A stretch of 64,000 nt of DNA from positions 168,246-232,245 of the forward strand of contig NZ_JAIQDG010000018.1 of NCBI RefSeq assembly GCF_020037125.1. The letters run 5' to 3'. Positions within the stretch are counted from its first letter, which is position 1. The number at the start of each line of letters is the position of its first letter. The stretch comes from Myxococcus sp. RHSTA-1-4 (lineage in GTDB: Bacteria > Myxococcota > Myxococcia > Myxococcales > Myxococcaceae). The notes under the pieces are model-generated. The model did not search any database. It worked only from the letters and a program-made list of their open reading frames with translations, and was not told where the DNA came from. A program made the position numbers and the translations under genes. Shown piece after piece: positions 1-7,806 of the stretch.

Positions 1-298
1 GGCTGCGCAGGTCCACGCCCACCTGCCGCATCACCGCGGAGACGTAGCCCTCGGCGGAGGAGAAGTTCTGCAGCTGGGCGGCGAAGGAGGCCACCTTGAG
101 GTTCTGGAAGCGGGCCAGCTTCTCCCCGAGCGCGCCCAGGTCGTTGATGACGATGGCGGCCCGCGCATCACGCGGGAGGTAGCGCGAGGGCCCCGCCGCG
201 CCGGTGCCAGCGGTGGGGCCGGCCTCCTTGCCGCAACGAGAGCAGCCCGCGAGGGCGAGCACGAGGAGGAGAGACGGGAGCCAGGCTCGGCGGAACAT
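1..298 (-). CDS. Lipoprotein of unknown function (N-terminus only)
   Basis: The gene runs off the left edge; only about 99 N-terminal residues are seen. It opens with a type II signal peptide, MFRRAWLPSLLLVLALAGC, with lipobox LAGC and Cys19, followed by a Gly/Ala/Thr-rich linker. The mature part begins YLPRDARAAIVINDLGALG and continues as a mixed alpha/beta region. I do not recognise a family from this fragment. The ATG at 296-298 is chosen because the signal peptide starts exactly there. It should be anchored to the outer or inner membrane through lipid. Confidence 0.7.
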   Translation of the reverse strand, partial: MFRRAWLPSLLLVLALAGCSRCGKEAGPTAGTGAAGPSRYLPRDARAAIVINDLGALGEKLARFQNLKVASFAAQLQNFSSAEGYVSAVMRQVGVDLRS

Positions 299-473
299 GT
301 TGGCAGGACAGGACGGCTGGGGCGGAGAGTCAATTTATTCGTGGCGGGCCTGTAGGGCTGGACCCAGGACGAGGGCCCGGATGACGGGCAGGCAACGTCC
401 CGGCTCGGAGCTTCACCCACGGCGCGGGGCTTCCTCCCGCGAGCCCGCCCCTGCCCGCCCCCAAAGCCCGGCG

Positions 474-485
474 GGCATGCATGCC
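474..485. repeat. 12-bp perfect palindrome GGCATGCATGCC
   Basis: A perfect palindrome lies just past the stop codon of the minus-strand coiled-coil gene, in the 191-bp gap before the lipoprotein gene. It is not followed by a T tract, so a terminator is uncertain; it could be a protein-binding site or chance. The rest of this gap shows nothing definite. Confidence 0.3.
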
Positions 486-489
486 GTGG

Positions 490-1293
490 CTACCTCACCC
501 GCGTGCCATGCGGGAGCGGGCCACGCGTCTCCTCGGAGAACTCCAGGAACTGCTCCATCTGCCGCACGGACTCCTCGGTGGCCTCGGCCTCGGCGCTGAG
601 CACGGTGAGCTGGCGGTTGACGCTCTCCGGGTCGCGAATGGCGATGGACTGCTCGTGCGTCAGGCGCATCAGGTCCTCGATGCCGGCGAGCTGATGGCTC
701 ACCACCTCGCGGCTCTCGCTGGCCTGCTCGAAGCGCGCCAGGCGCTTGCGGAGGATGTCCACGCGGTTCTGCTTCACGTCCTTCAGGCGAGGGTTCGTCT
801 CGCGCGCCAGGTCCTCCTCCAGCTCCCGCACCTCGCGCTCCAGGTGCTCGCGGTCCGAGCTGTTGAGGTAGGCGCGGTACTGGTTCAGCGTGGAGATGAG
901 GCGCAGGAAGGACGTGAGCAGCGCGTCCAGCCGGGGCTCGCTGTCCGCCTCCAGCACCTTGCCGCCCGGCAGCTTCCGGTAGTTGGCGAGAATCTTCTCC
1001 TTCAGCCCCACCAGCTGCTGGTAGTGCTCGCGCTGCGACTGCGCCAGGTCCGCCTGGAGCGCGTCCACCGCCTTGCGCGCCGCCTCGGGGTCATCGGGCG
1101 TCTTCGCCCGCACCGCGCGCTGGAAGCGCTTCATGGCCGGGAAGATGCCCAGGTAGAGCCCCTCCAGCCCCAGGGCCACCAGCGCCGGCAGCGGCTCGCC
1201 CGTCATTGCCGCCGAGGCCGCCGCCGTCCCCAGCCCCACCAGGTTGGCGGGCAGCAGGAATGCGGCCTTGATGTAGTTGGGTGACCTGGCCAC
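490..1293 (-). CDS. Membrane-associated coiled-coil protein in the pspA operon
   Basis: The 267-residue protein has a hydrophobic N-terminal region (about residues 10-52, two short membrane spans) followed by a long charged helical part with heptad-like Leu/Glu/Arg patterning. No enzyme motif is visible. It is third in a minus-strand operon after pspA and a substrate-binding-like gene, 15 bp after the latter, so it likely works with PspA at the inner membrane. The family is not recognised; the envelope-stress role is an inference from context alone. Confidence 0.75.
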   Translation of the reverse strand: MARSPNYIKAAFLLPANLVGLGTAAASAAMTGEPLPALVALGLEGLYLGIFPAMKRFQRAVRAKTPDDPEAARKAVDALQADLAQSQREHYQQLVGLKEKILANYRKLPGGKVLEADSEPRLDALLTSFLRLISTLNQYRAYLNSSDREHLEREVRELEEDLARETNPRLKDVKQNRVDILRKRLARFEQASESREVVSHQLAGIEDLMRLTHEQSIAIRDPESVNRQLTVLSAEAEATEESVRQMEQFLEFSEETRGPLPHGTRVR

Positions 1294-1308
1294 GTCCGTC
1301 CTTCCCTT

Positions 1309-2496
1309 TCAGGGGCCTCGCGCCTCCGACACGTACTTCAACGCGCCCAAATCCCGCGTGTCCTCCGCGAGCGGCACCTGCGGCCCCTGCTTCAGCTTCT
1401 GGAAGAGCGCCGCCGCGCTCTGGAAGAGCTCGTCATAGGTGACCGGCGCCTCTCCGGAAAGGCCGAAGAAGGCGCGATTGTCCGCCAGTGTCGCCGGCGG
1501 CGCGCTGCGGATGGCCTCAATCGGGTCCCCCAGGTACGGCGCCACCTCGCCCAGCATCCGAGCCCCCGCCGTGGGGTCCTTCAGCACGCTCTGCCCCGCG
1601 TCCAGCAGTCCGCGCAGCACCCGGCGCACGGCATCCGGGTAGCGCGCCGCGAAGTCCCCGCGCGCCACCAGCACCGTGGCCACCAGGTGCGGCGCGTCCG
1701 CCGTCGTGGCCAGCACCGCCCCGCTCCTGTCCCTGGCCGCCAGTTCCACGTCGCCCCACAGCCCCACCACCGCGTCCGCCCGGCCCTCGCGCAGCGCGCG
1801 GCCCGCGTCCAGCGTGGAGGGCAGGTCCACCCAACGCACGTCCGAGGTGCGCAGCCCCGCGCGCGCCAGCAGCCACAGCGCGAAGTAGTGCGAGGAGCTG
1901 AACGGGTACACGCCCAGCCGCTTGCCCCTCAGCGCGGCGAGGTCCGGCACGCCCACCGCCGCCAGCGCCTCCTGCCCGCGGCTGCGCCCCACCAGGAGCA
2001 GCGTCCGGGGCGCCGCGTCCCGCAGCGCCGGGGCCCAGGCCGCCAGCCGGTCCACGGAGATGGCGGCCATGTCCACCCCGCCGTTCTCCGCGCCAATGGC
2101 CAGCGCCTGCCGCAGCTCCTCCTCGCGGGGGAAGAGCACCGCCCGCGCGTCCAGCGCATAGGCCGTCTTCAGGAAGCCCTGCGCCGCGCCCGGAGGAGGC
2201 ACCGGGTTGTCCAGCGTCGTGGCGCCGCCGGTGGCCACCAGCAGCGCCGCCGCCGAGCCGCGCGGGGTGAAGCCGATGAGCACCGGGCGCAGCGGCACGG
2301 AGGCCACGTCCGCCACCGGGGCGGCCACGCCGGCGGGGAAGTCCCCGGGCGACAGCCGCACCGCCTCACGCGAGGCGGGGAAGAAGCGCTGCTGGAGGCG
2401 GTCCAGGTACCCCAGGCGCGACGCGAGCGCATAGCCCGCGCCGAGCACGCAGAGCGCGAGGAAGACGAAGAGGCCTGGACCGCGGTGGAGCTTCAC
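1309..2496 (-). CDS. Membrane-anchored periplasmic substrate-binding-like protein (NMT1/SsuA type)
   Basis: The 395-residue protein has an uncleaved-looking N-terminal membrane segment (about residues 8-25) and then a two-lobed periplasmic-binding-protein fold of the nitrate/sulfonate/thiamine-precursor class. The strand PVLIGFTPRG, the segment LRGKRLGVYPFSSSHYF and the helix-rich C-terminus fit that class. No permease or ATPase gene lies beside it. It starts 7 bp after pspA and is probably translated from the same mRNA. It may sense rather than import a ligand; the ligand is unknown. Confidence 0.75.
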   Translation of the reverse strand: MKLHRGPGLFVFLALCVLGAGYALASRLGYLDRLQQRFFPASREAVRLSPGDFPAGVAAPVADVASVPLRPVLIGFTPRGSAAALLVATGGATTLDNPVPPPGAAQGFLKTAYALDARAVLFPREEELRQALAIGAENGGVDMAAISVDRLAAWAPALRDAAPRTLLLVGRSRGQEALAAVGVPDLAALRGKRLGVYPFSSSHYFALWLLARAGLRTSDVRWVDLPSTLDAGRALREGRADAVVGLWGDVELAARDRSGAVLATTADAPHLVATVLVARGDFAARYPDAVRRVLRGLLDAGQSVLKDPTAGARMLGEVAPYLGDPIEAIRSAPPATLADNRAFFGLSGEAPVTYDELFQSAAALFQKLKQGPQVPLAEDTRDLGALKYVSEARGP

Positions 2497-2503
2497 GGGA
2501 GGG

Positions 2504-3241
2504 CTACTCGACCCCCACCTTCTTGCCGATGGTCTTCTCGGTGCCGCCGCCCACCTCCGACACGGGCGCCGGGCTCTCCAGGAGGCCCATCTCCATCTTC
2601 ATCTGCTTCACCAGCTCGTTGGCCTGAATCTTCTCGGCCTCCTCCTCGATGTTGGCGGCCATGTGGTCCACCGACTCGAGGGCCATCTGCATGCGGGCCT
2701 CGTTGACGGCGGACTTCTCCTGCACCTTGCGCAACATCTCGTCGTGCGTGGAGTCGATGCCGGCGACCTGGAAGGACTCCATGGTGTCGGCCACCTTGGC
2801 CTGCCACTTGGCGCGGCGCGCCTCGCGGATGGCGTTCATGGCCTCCTGCGTCTTGCGCTCCTTCTCGCGCATGAACGCCTTCTTCACCGTCAGGGCCTTC
2901 TCGTAGGCCTGGCGGGCGGTGGCGAGCTGCTGCTCGTTGCGCGCCAGCGCGTCCTTCTCGATTTGGAGCTTGCCGGCGTACTGCCCGGCCAGGTCGTCGC
3001 GGCCCGCCTGGATGGCGGCCTTCACCTTGGCCGTCAGCGAGCGCACGTCCTCCTGGTACTTGGCGTTCTCCTTCTCGAGCAGCGTCACGTTCGCCCGGAC
3101 CATGGCGATGGACTCGTTCATCTTCGGGACCTGGTCGTTCAGGTCACGGACGTTCTGCTCGAGGATGAGCTCCGGGTCCTCGATGGAGGAGACGAAGAAG
3201 CCGGCGAAGCTACGCATTGCCCTCTTGAATCTTTCCCACAT
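2504..3241 (-). CDS. pspA: PspA/IM30 family membrane-stress protein
   Basis: The 245-residue protein is the usual length for PspA/Vipp1. It opens MWERFKRAMRSFAGFFVSSI, a typical amphipathic membrane-binding helix. Then comes the EDPELILEQNVRDL segment and a long coiled coil to about residue 215. The family binds stressed inner membrane and forms ESCRT-III-like rings or rods that limit proton leakage. It is the first gene of a three-gene minus-strand operon, divergent from a histidine kinase. No PspF, PspB or PspC gene is in the window, so regulation differs from enterobacteria. Confidence 0.9.
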   Translation of the reverse strand: MWERFKRAMRSFAGFFVSSIEDPELILEQNVRDLNDQVPKMNESIAMVRANVTLLEKENAKYQEDVRSLTAKVKAAIQAGRDDLAGQYAGKLQIEKDALARNEQQLATARQAYEKALTVKKAFMREKERKTQEAMNAIREARRAKWQAKVADTMESFQVAGIDSTHDEMLRKVQEKSAVNEARMQMALESVDHMAANIEEEAEKIQANELVKQMKMEMGLLESPAPVSEVGGGTEKTIGKKVGVE

Positions 3242-3477
3242 GTCGGCGGTCTACCTCCGTCCAGCCCAACTTGCCGTCACCTTACACGATACCCGGGACC
3301 GGCAAGCAGCCACAGTCCCAACAGTCTGATTACTGCTACGCGCTCCTACCTAAGGCCATTGCCCGTCACCTGAAAGCGCGCGCCGCCCGGACGGCCGGTG
3401 CGGAGGCCACCAGCCCCGGCCGCCCCCGCGACCCGGAACTTGCCCGGAGGGGTGGAAGCGGGGAAAACCACCCCCTG

Positions 3478-4842
3478 GTGTCAACGTCGCCCGCCCCCAG
3501 CTCCTTCGATGACGCGCTGACGCGGGCGGTGGAGGCCCAGCGGCGGAGCGTGCTTGGCGCGGGCGCGGCCGTCCGGCTGGTGGGCGCGGCCGTCTTCCTG
3601 GCCATCAGCACCGTCCTGTGGCTGTCGGGAGGCGAGGACTGGGCGCCCTACCCACCCCTGCTGGCGCCATTCGTGGGCGTGGCGGCGCTGCTGTTCGCGC
3701 TGCGCCGGCGGCCCGTGGCGCGGTGGCTGGGAGTCGTGCAGTCGCCCATGGACGTGGCGCTGGTCTATGGAATCCAGCACCTGGCGCTGCCCGTCTCCCC
3801 CTTCCCCGCCGGGGTGGCGGGCTTCAGCCTGGGGCTGTTCGCGCTGGTGGTGGCGCTGAGCGGGCTGACGCTGCGGGGGGGCGTCGTCTACGGGACGGCG
3901 CTGCTGTCCGCGCTGGCGCAGGGCGCGCTGATGCGCCAGGCGGGCGTGGACTGGGGCCCGGTCGCCATCGCCGTGGTGGCGCTGGTGATGGTGGCGGTGG
4001 TGAGCCACTACGGTACCGGGCGGCTGCGGCAGCTCGCGGTGGCCCTCAGCCGCGCCGAGGTGGACCGGGCGCTGGAGGCCCGGCGCTTCCAGGAGGTGGA
4101 GGAGGCCCGGCGCACGATTGAGCGGATGCTGAGCGACGCACAGGCGAGGAACGACCAGCTCCAGGCCCTGCAGCGCGACAAGGAGCAGCTCACGCAGTTC
4201 CTGGTCCATGACCTGCGCTCGCCCCTGTCGGCGCTGACGATGACGCTGTCGTGGATGGAGCAGGAAGTCCCCGTCCAGGGCGTGCTGCGGGAGTCGGTGC
4301 GCACGGGCCTGGCCGTCACGGCCCGGCTGGACCGGATGATTTCCGACCTGATGGACGTGCCGCGCCTGGAGCAGGGCCGCCTGGAGCCGCGCAAGGTGCC
4401 CTTCATGGCCGCGAGGCTGCTGGACGAGGTGCGCCGCTCGCTGGACGGCGTGGCCCGGGCCCGGCGGCTCACGCTGGACGTGGAGGCGCCCGAGGAGCTG
4501 GAGGTGGTGGGCGACTCGGAGCTGCTGGTGCGCGTGGTGGAGAACCTGGCCAGCAATGCGCTGCGGTACGCCCCCACGGGCGGGCGGGTGCGGCTGGAGG
4601 CCGGCGCGGACGCGGAGTGCCAATGGCTGGCCGTGCGCAACGACGGCCCGCCCATCCCCCCGGAGACGCGCACGCGCATCTTCGACAAGTACATGCAGGG
4701 CGACGCCGAGAAGGACAGCCGCCGGGGCTACGGGCTGGGGCTGTACTTCTCCCGGCTCGCCGCCGAGGCACATGGCGGAAAGCTCGCGCTGGAGGACACG
4801 CCCGGCTGGTCCACGTCCTTCGTGGTGCGGCTGCCGGTTTGA
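3478..4842 (+). CDS. Membrane sensor histidine kinase
   Basis: The predicted 454-residue protein has six hydrophobic spans (residues about 20-190), a short coiled coil, then a HisKA domain with FLVHDLRSPL (phospho-acceptor near His244), and a HATPase_c domain with N-box ENLASNALRYAP and G2 box GYGLGLYFSR. The G1 box is NDGPPI rather than the usual DxGxGI. No response regulator is adjacent. The start is uncertain: the frame is open from 3271, but the first 70 residues there look non-coding, so GTG 3478 is preferred. It faces away from pspA and may sense a membrane state. Confidence 0.8.
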   Translation: MSTSPAPSSFDDALTRAVEAQRRSVLGAGAAVRLVGAAVFLAISTVLWLSGGEDWAPYPPLLAPFVGVAALLFALRRRPVARWLGVVQSPMDVALVYGIQHLALPVSPFPAGVAGFSLGLFALVVALSGLTLRGGVVYGTALLSALAQGALMRQAGVDWGPVAIAVVALVMVAVVSHYGTGRLRQLAVALSRAEVDRALEARRFQEVEEARRTIERMLSDAQARNDQLQALQRDKEQLTQFLVHDLRSPLSALTMTLSWMEQEVPVQGVLRESVRTGLAVTARLDRMISDLMDVPRLEQGRLEPRKVPFMAARLLDEVRRSLDGVARARRLTLDVEAPEELEVVGDSELLVRVVENLASNALRYAPTGGRVRLEAGADAECQWLAVRNDGPPIPPETRTRIFDKYMQGDAEKDSRRGYGLGLYFSRLAAEAHGGKLALEDTPGWSTSFVVRLPV

Positions 4843-4851
4843 GGCGCTCCT

Positions 4852-6198
4852 TCAGGCCCGGGCGCGCAGGCGCTTGCCGGGGCGGAGGATGCGCTCCACG
4901 TGGGCATTGGCGCTGGCCATGACGGACGCCGCGTCCAGCGTGGTGAGCACGCCGTCCTTCAGCACGGGCTTGCCGTCGATGAAGACGTGCGCCACGTCGC
5001 TGCCCCGGGCCGAGTAGACCAGCGAGGACAGCACGTCCCCGGGCATGGGGCTTGAGTGCAGACCGCTCACGTCCACCACGGTGAGGTCGGCGCGCTTGCC
5101 GGGTTCAATCGAGCCCACCTCGTCCTCCAGCCCGAGCGCCCGCGCGCCGTTGAGCGTGGCCATCTCCAGCACCTCCATGGGTGCCATGGCCCGGGGCCCC
5201 CGGCGCGGGTTCTGCAGCACGGAGGCGAGCCGCATCTCGTGGAAGATGTCGAGCGTGTTGTTGCAGGGCGCCCCGTCCGCGCCGAGCGCCACCGGCACGC
5301 CGGCGTCGAGCAGCTCGCGGATTTCGGCGATGCCGGAACCCAGCTTGAGGTTGGAGCCGGGGCAGTGGCACACCACGGTGCGCGACTCGCGCAACTGGTG
5401 GCGCTCCTCCTCGGACAGCCACACGCAGTGGGCCAGCGTCACGTGCGGCCCGCACAGGCCCACCGTGTGGAAGTAGGCGACGTTGTCCTGGCCCCCGGTG
5501 TACTGGCGGACCGCCTCCGTCTCCTTCCGGTTCTCGCTGGCGTGGGTGTGGATGCGCACGCCGTGCTCGCGGGCCAGCCGCGCCACCTCGCGCAGCAGCT
5601 CGGGCGTGCAGGACAGGACGAAGCGCGGGGCGAAGGCGTAGCGCAGCCGCCCGTCGTGCGAGCCGTGCCAGCGCTCCATCAGCGCCAGGCTCTCGGCCAG
5701 CGAGCCGGCGGTGCTCTCGCGCAGGCCCTGGGGCACGCCCTCGCCCGCGTCCATCATCGCCTTGCCGCCCACCAGCCGGAAGCCGGCGTCACGCGCGGAC
5801 TCGAAGACGGCGTCGTAGTGGTGCACGGTGCCCATGTCGAGCGCCGCCGTGACACCCGAGCGGATGAGCTCCGCGAAGGTCAGGTCCGCCGACGCGCGCA
5901 TGGAGGCCGCGTCGTGCGCCGCCTCGAAGGGCCAGATGCGCTCGCGCAGCCAGTCCAGCAGCTCCAGCCCGTCCGCGCGGCCGCGGAACAGCGTCTGGCA
6001 GGCGTGCAGGTGGCCGTGGATGAGGCCGGGCAGCACCACCTTCCCCGTCACGTCCACCACCCGCCGCGTGCCGCGGGTCTTGAGGCCCCGGCCCACCTTC
6101 GCGATGCGTCCTTCCTGGACGAGCACGTCCGCTCGCACGAGCACCTCGCGCTCGCGGTTCATCGTCACCACGGTGCCGCCAGTCAGGAGCAGATCCAC
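4852..6198 (-). CDS. Amidohydrolase: 5'-deoxyadenosine / S-adenosylhomocysteine deaminase type
   Basis: The 448-residue protein is a metal-dependent deaminase of the MtaD/DadD class. Metal ligands are seen in HGHLHA (about 61-66), HTHASE and LAHCVW, and the catalytic Asp in GADGAPCNN. The C-terminal LEIGTIEPGKRADL-like segment (GSIEPGKRADL) is typical. The reaction is hydrolytic deamination of an adenosine-like nucleoside to the inosine form. It begins at GTG, 25 bp after cytidine deaminase, so the two are likely co-transcribed. The exact substrate cannot be read from sequence. Confidence 0.85.
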   Translation of the reverse strand: MDLLLTGGTVVTMNREREVLVRADVLVQEGRIAKVGRGLKTRGTRRVVDVTGKVVLPGLIHGHLHACQTLFRGRADGLELLDWLRERIWPFEAAHDAASMRASADLTFAELIRSGVTAALDMGTVHHYDAVFESARDAGFRLVGGKAMMDAGEGVPQGLRESTAGSLAESLALMERWHGSHDGRLRYAFAPRFVLSCTPELLREVARLAREHGVRIHTHASENRKETEAVRQYTGGQDNVAYFHTVGLCGPHVTLAHCVWLSEEERHQLRESRTVVCHCPGSNLKLGSGIAEIRELLDAGVPVALGADGAPCNNTLDIFHEMRLASVLQNPRRGPRAMAPMEVLEMATLNGARALGLEDEVGSIEPGKRADLTVVDVSGLHSSPMPGDVLSSLVYSARGSDVAHVFIDGKPVLKDGVLTTLDAASVMASANAHVERILRPGKRLRARA

Positions 6199-6223
6199 TT
6201 GGGTGCTCGGGTCTCTCTAGGGG

Positions 6224-6628
6224 CTAGAAGAATGCCTTCGTGAAGGCGTGCGGCAGCAGCTCGCCCAGGGTGTAGCGCGCCTCGCCGCCCTTCGGAGTCC
6301 GGCTGCGCACGGGCAGGTCGGCCGAGGCGAACTCGGCCATCACCTGCCGGCACATGCCACAGGGCGGGCACGGCTCGGGCGTGTCCACGACGATGGCCAC
6401 GGCCACCGGCCTGCCGTGCCCCTGGGCCACACCGGCGGCGAGGGCATTGCGCTCGGCGCACACGGTGAGGCCGTAGGTGGCGTTCTCCACGTTGCAGCCG
6501 GGCACCACCGCGCCGTCGGAGTAGAGGACGGCGGCACCCACGGGGAAGCGTGAGTACGGCGCGTGCGCGCGCGAGCGAACCCGAGCGGCCTCCTCGAACA
6601 GGCGCTCCCAGGGAATGTCATCCGCCAT
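6224..6628 (-). CDS. cdd: Cytidine deaminase
   Basis: This 134-residue protein has the usual length of the small tetrameric zinc cytidine deaminases. The active-site motif is CAERNAL (Cys replacing His as in the Bacillus type) and the second zinc motif is PCPPCGMCRQ. The N-terminal segment YSRFPVGAAV binds the nucleoside. It converts cytidine and deoxycytidine to uridine and deoxyuridine in the cytosol, feeding the pyrimidine-nucleoside phosphorylase encoded nearby at 7807-9123. Confidence 0.95.
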   Translation of the reverse strand: MADDIPWERLFEEAARVRSRAHAPYSRFPVGAAVLYSDGAVVPGCNVENATYGLTVCAERNALAAGVAQGHGRPVAVAIVVDTPEPCPPCGMCRQVMAEFASADLPVRSRTPKGGEARYTLGELLPHAFTKAFF

Positions 6629-6679
6629 GACGCCCTCCTCCGCGAGTCGCGGGTCCGCCAGGGGACCCGACGGGGGGAC

Positions 6680-7045
6680 CTACCGGCCGCCGCCCTGTCG
6701 CAGCACGTCATCCAGGTGCCGGGCGATGGCCAGCTCCGCCTCCACCGGCAGGTCCAGGAAGCGCACACGCGAGGCCGGGCCCTGGGGACCGTGGGTCACC
6801 TGGAGCACCTCGCCCACGGCCTCCACCTCGTCGGGGAGGATGGGGAGATTGAAGCGCACCTCCACCTTCGTGCCCGCCTCCATCCCCGCGCCATGCCAGG
6901 CACAGCCGCCCAGGGAGAGGTCCCCGTCATGCGTCTCGAAGTCACCCGGGCCGCCCGCCCGGCGCACCCTCAGACGCATGGGAACCCGGGGAGAGTCGCG
7001 CCGGTCCTCGGCCTTGTCGCTCATCGAGTCGTTCCTCTCGGCCAT
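6680..7045 (-). CDS. PilZ-domain protein
   Basis: A 121-residue single-domain protein. The c-di-GMP binding signature is present in near-canonical form: RRDSPR at the N-terminus and DLSLGG a strand later (DxSxGG). The start is ATG 7045 rather than an upstream ATG at 7069 because GGGAGGC at 7053-7059 is well placed for it. It lies 51 bp upstream of cdd on the same strand. Myxobacteria carry many stand-alone PilZ proteins; the partner of this one is unknown. Confidence 0.85.
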   Translation of the reverse strand: MAERNDSMSDKAEDRRDSPRVPMRLRVRRAGGPGDFETHDGDLSLGGCAWHGAGMEAGTKVEVRFNLPILPDEVEAVGEVLQVTHGPQGPASRVRFLDLPVEAELAIARHLDDVLRQGGGR

Positions 7046-7065
7046 CGCCGTTGCCTCCCTGCCGC

Positions 7066-7236
7066 TCATGCGCGCTCCACCGCCGGAAGATGCTCCAGGG
7101 GCGCCCGGGATACAGCCGGGCCCGGCCCGGCCGTCCCGCCCCCATCCTCGGGGGACAGCGGCTGCTCGCCGACAGGAGCACCGGGCCTCCGGCGAACGGC
7201 CCCCGTCGTGTCCTTCACCTGTTTCTCCGACCCCAT
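7066..7236 (-). CDS. Possible small protein (weak call)
   Basis: A 56-residue frame beginning MGSEKQVKDTTG sits between the SET and PilZ genes. Its stop overlaps an in-frame upstream ATG of the PilZ frame (ATGA at 7066-7069). It has no Shine-Dalgarno sequence. A TATGAT box ends about nine bases before the ATG, so a leaderless transcript is conceivable. The composition is low in complexity (Pro, Gly, Arg). It may equally be untranslated leader of the PilZ gene. Nothing else was found in the rest of the 7046-7360 gap. Confidence 0.25.
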   Translation of the reverse strand: MGSEKQVKDTTGAVRRRPGAPVGEQPLSPEDGGGTAGPGPAVSRAPLEHLPAVERA

Positions 7237-7360
7237 CGCGCGCGCATCATACGCGGCCCGTCCCGGACTGGAGTCCCCGAAATTCACCGGCTTCGTTTCC
7301 CGGCCCCCGAGAATGGGCGTCTCACCGGAGGTACCAGGGGGCCACGCCCCGTGTCCATCT

Positions 7361-7771
7361 TCAGCGGGGCACGTCCTTCTTCCGGGATTTCCACCAGTCC
7401 TCGCCGTAGCTGATGCAGATCTGCTCGCCGGGGTGGATGTCACGCAGCGCGTAGAAGGAGAAGAGGTCGCGGTCCACCGCCCGGTAGTACGCGGCGTTGG
7501 GCTCCTGCGAGTGGTTGTAGATCATCCCGTAGCCCATCACGAGGGCAACCCAGTCTCCCTCGCGAGGCTCCTCCTTCTCGCCCCACTTGATTTGAAAGAC
7601 GTAGTCGTCGAGCGGGGGCATCCGGGCGTGCTTGTGCAGCACCTTGAGGTAATGGCACTCCTCGATGAGGTCTCCCGCCGGGATGAGCTCATCCGTGAAG
7701 ACTCCGTAGCCCCACTCGCACGGCCGGACCTTCACGCCTGGATGGATGTACAGCGCTGCGCCCTGGTTCAT
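7361..7771 (-). CDS. SET-domain protein (putative protein lysine methyltransferase)
   Basis: The 136-residue protein is essentially a bare SET domain. Seen motifs are WGYGVF (S-adenosylmethionine-binding GxG region), YNHSQEPNAAY (the NHS core that forms the pseudoknot) and ISYGEDWW (C-terminal SET tyrosine motif). No pre-SET zinc cluster is present. The ATG at 7771 has AGGGAC just upstream; a GTG at 7786 is the alternative. It follows the nucleoside phosphorylase gene by about 35 bp on the same strand. The target protein is unknown. Confidence 0.8.
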   Translation of the reverse strand: MNQGAALYIHPGVKVRPCEWGYGVFTDELIPAGDLIEECHYLKVLHKHARMPPLDDYVFQIKWGEKEEPREGDWVALVMGYGMIYNHSQEPNAAYYRAVDRDLFSFYALRDIHPGEQICISYGEDWWKSRKKDVPR

Positions 7772-7806
7772 GAGTCCCTGGCCCACCGGCCCCCGTGCTT
7801 CCGTGA

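Noticed and set aside
1309..2496. Complete ABC importer around the NMT1/SsuA-like protein
   Set aside because: There is no permease or ATPase gene beside it; the neighbours are pspA and a coiled-coil protein.
3271..3477. N-terminal extension of the histidine kinase to 3271
   Set aside because: The first 70 residues (PSPYTIPGTGKQPQ and so on) look like translated intergenic DNA and contain no domain; the conserved protein begins after 3478.
7230..7250. TATGAT box as a clear promoter for a leaderless gene
   Set aside because: No matching -35 was found, so it is mentioned only as a possibility with the weak small gene at 7066-7236.
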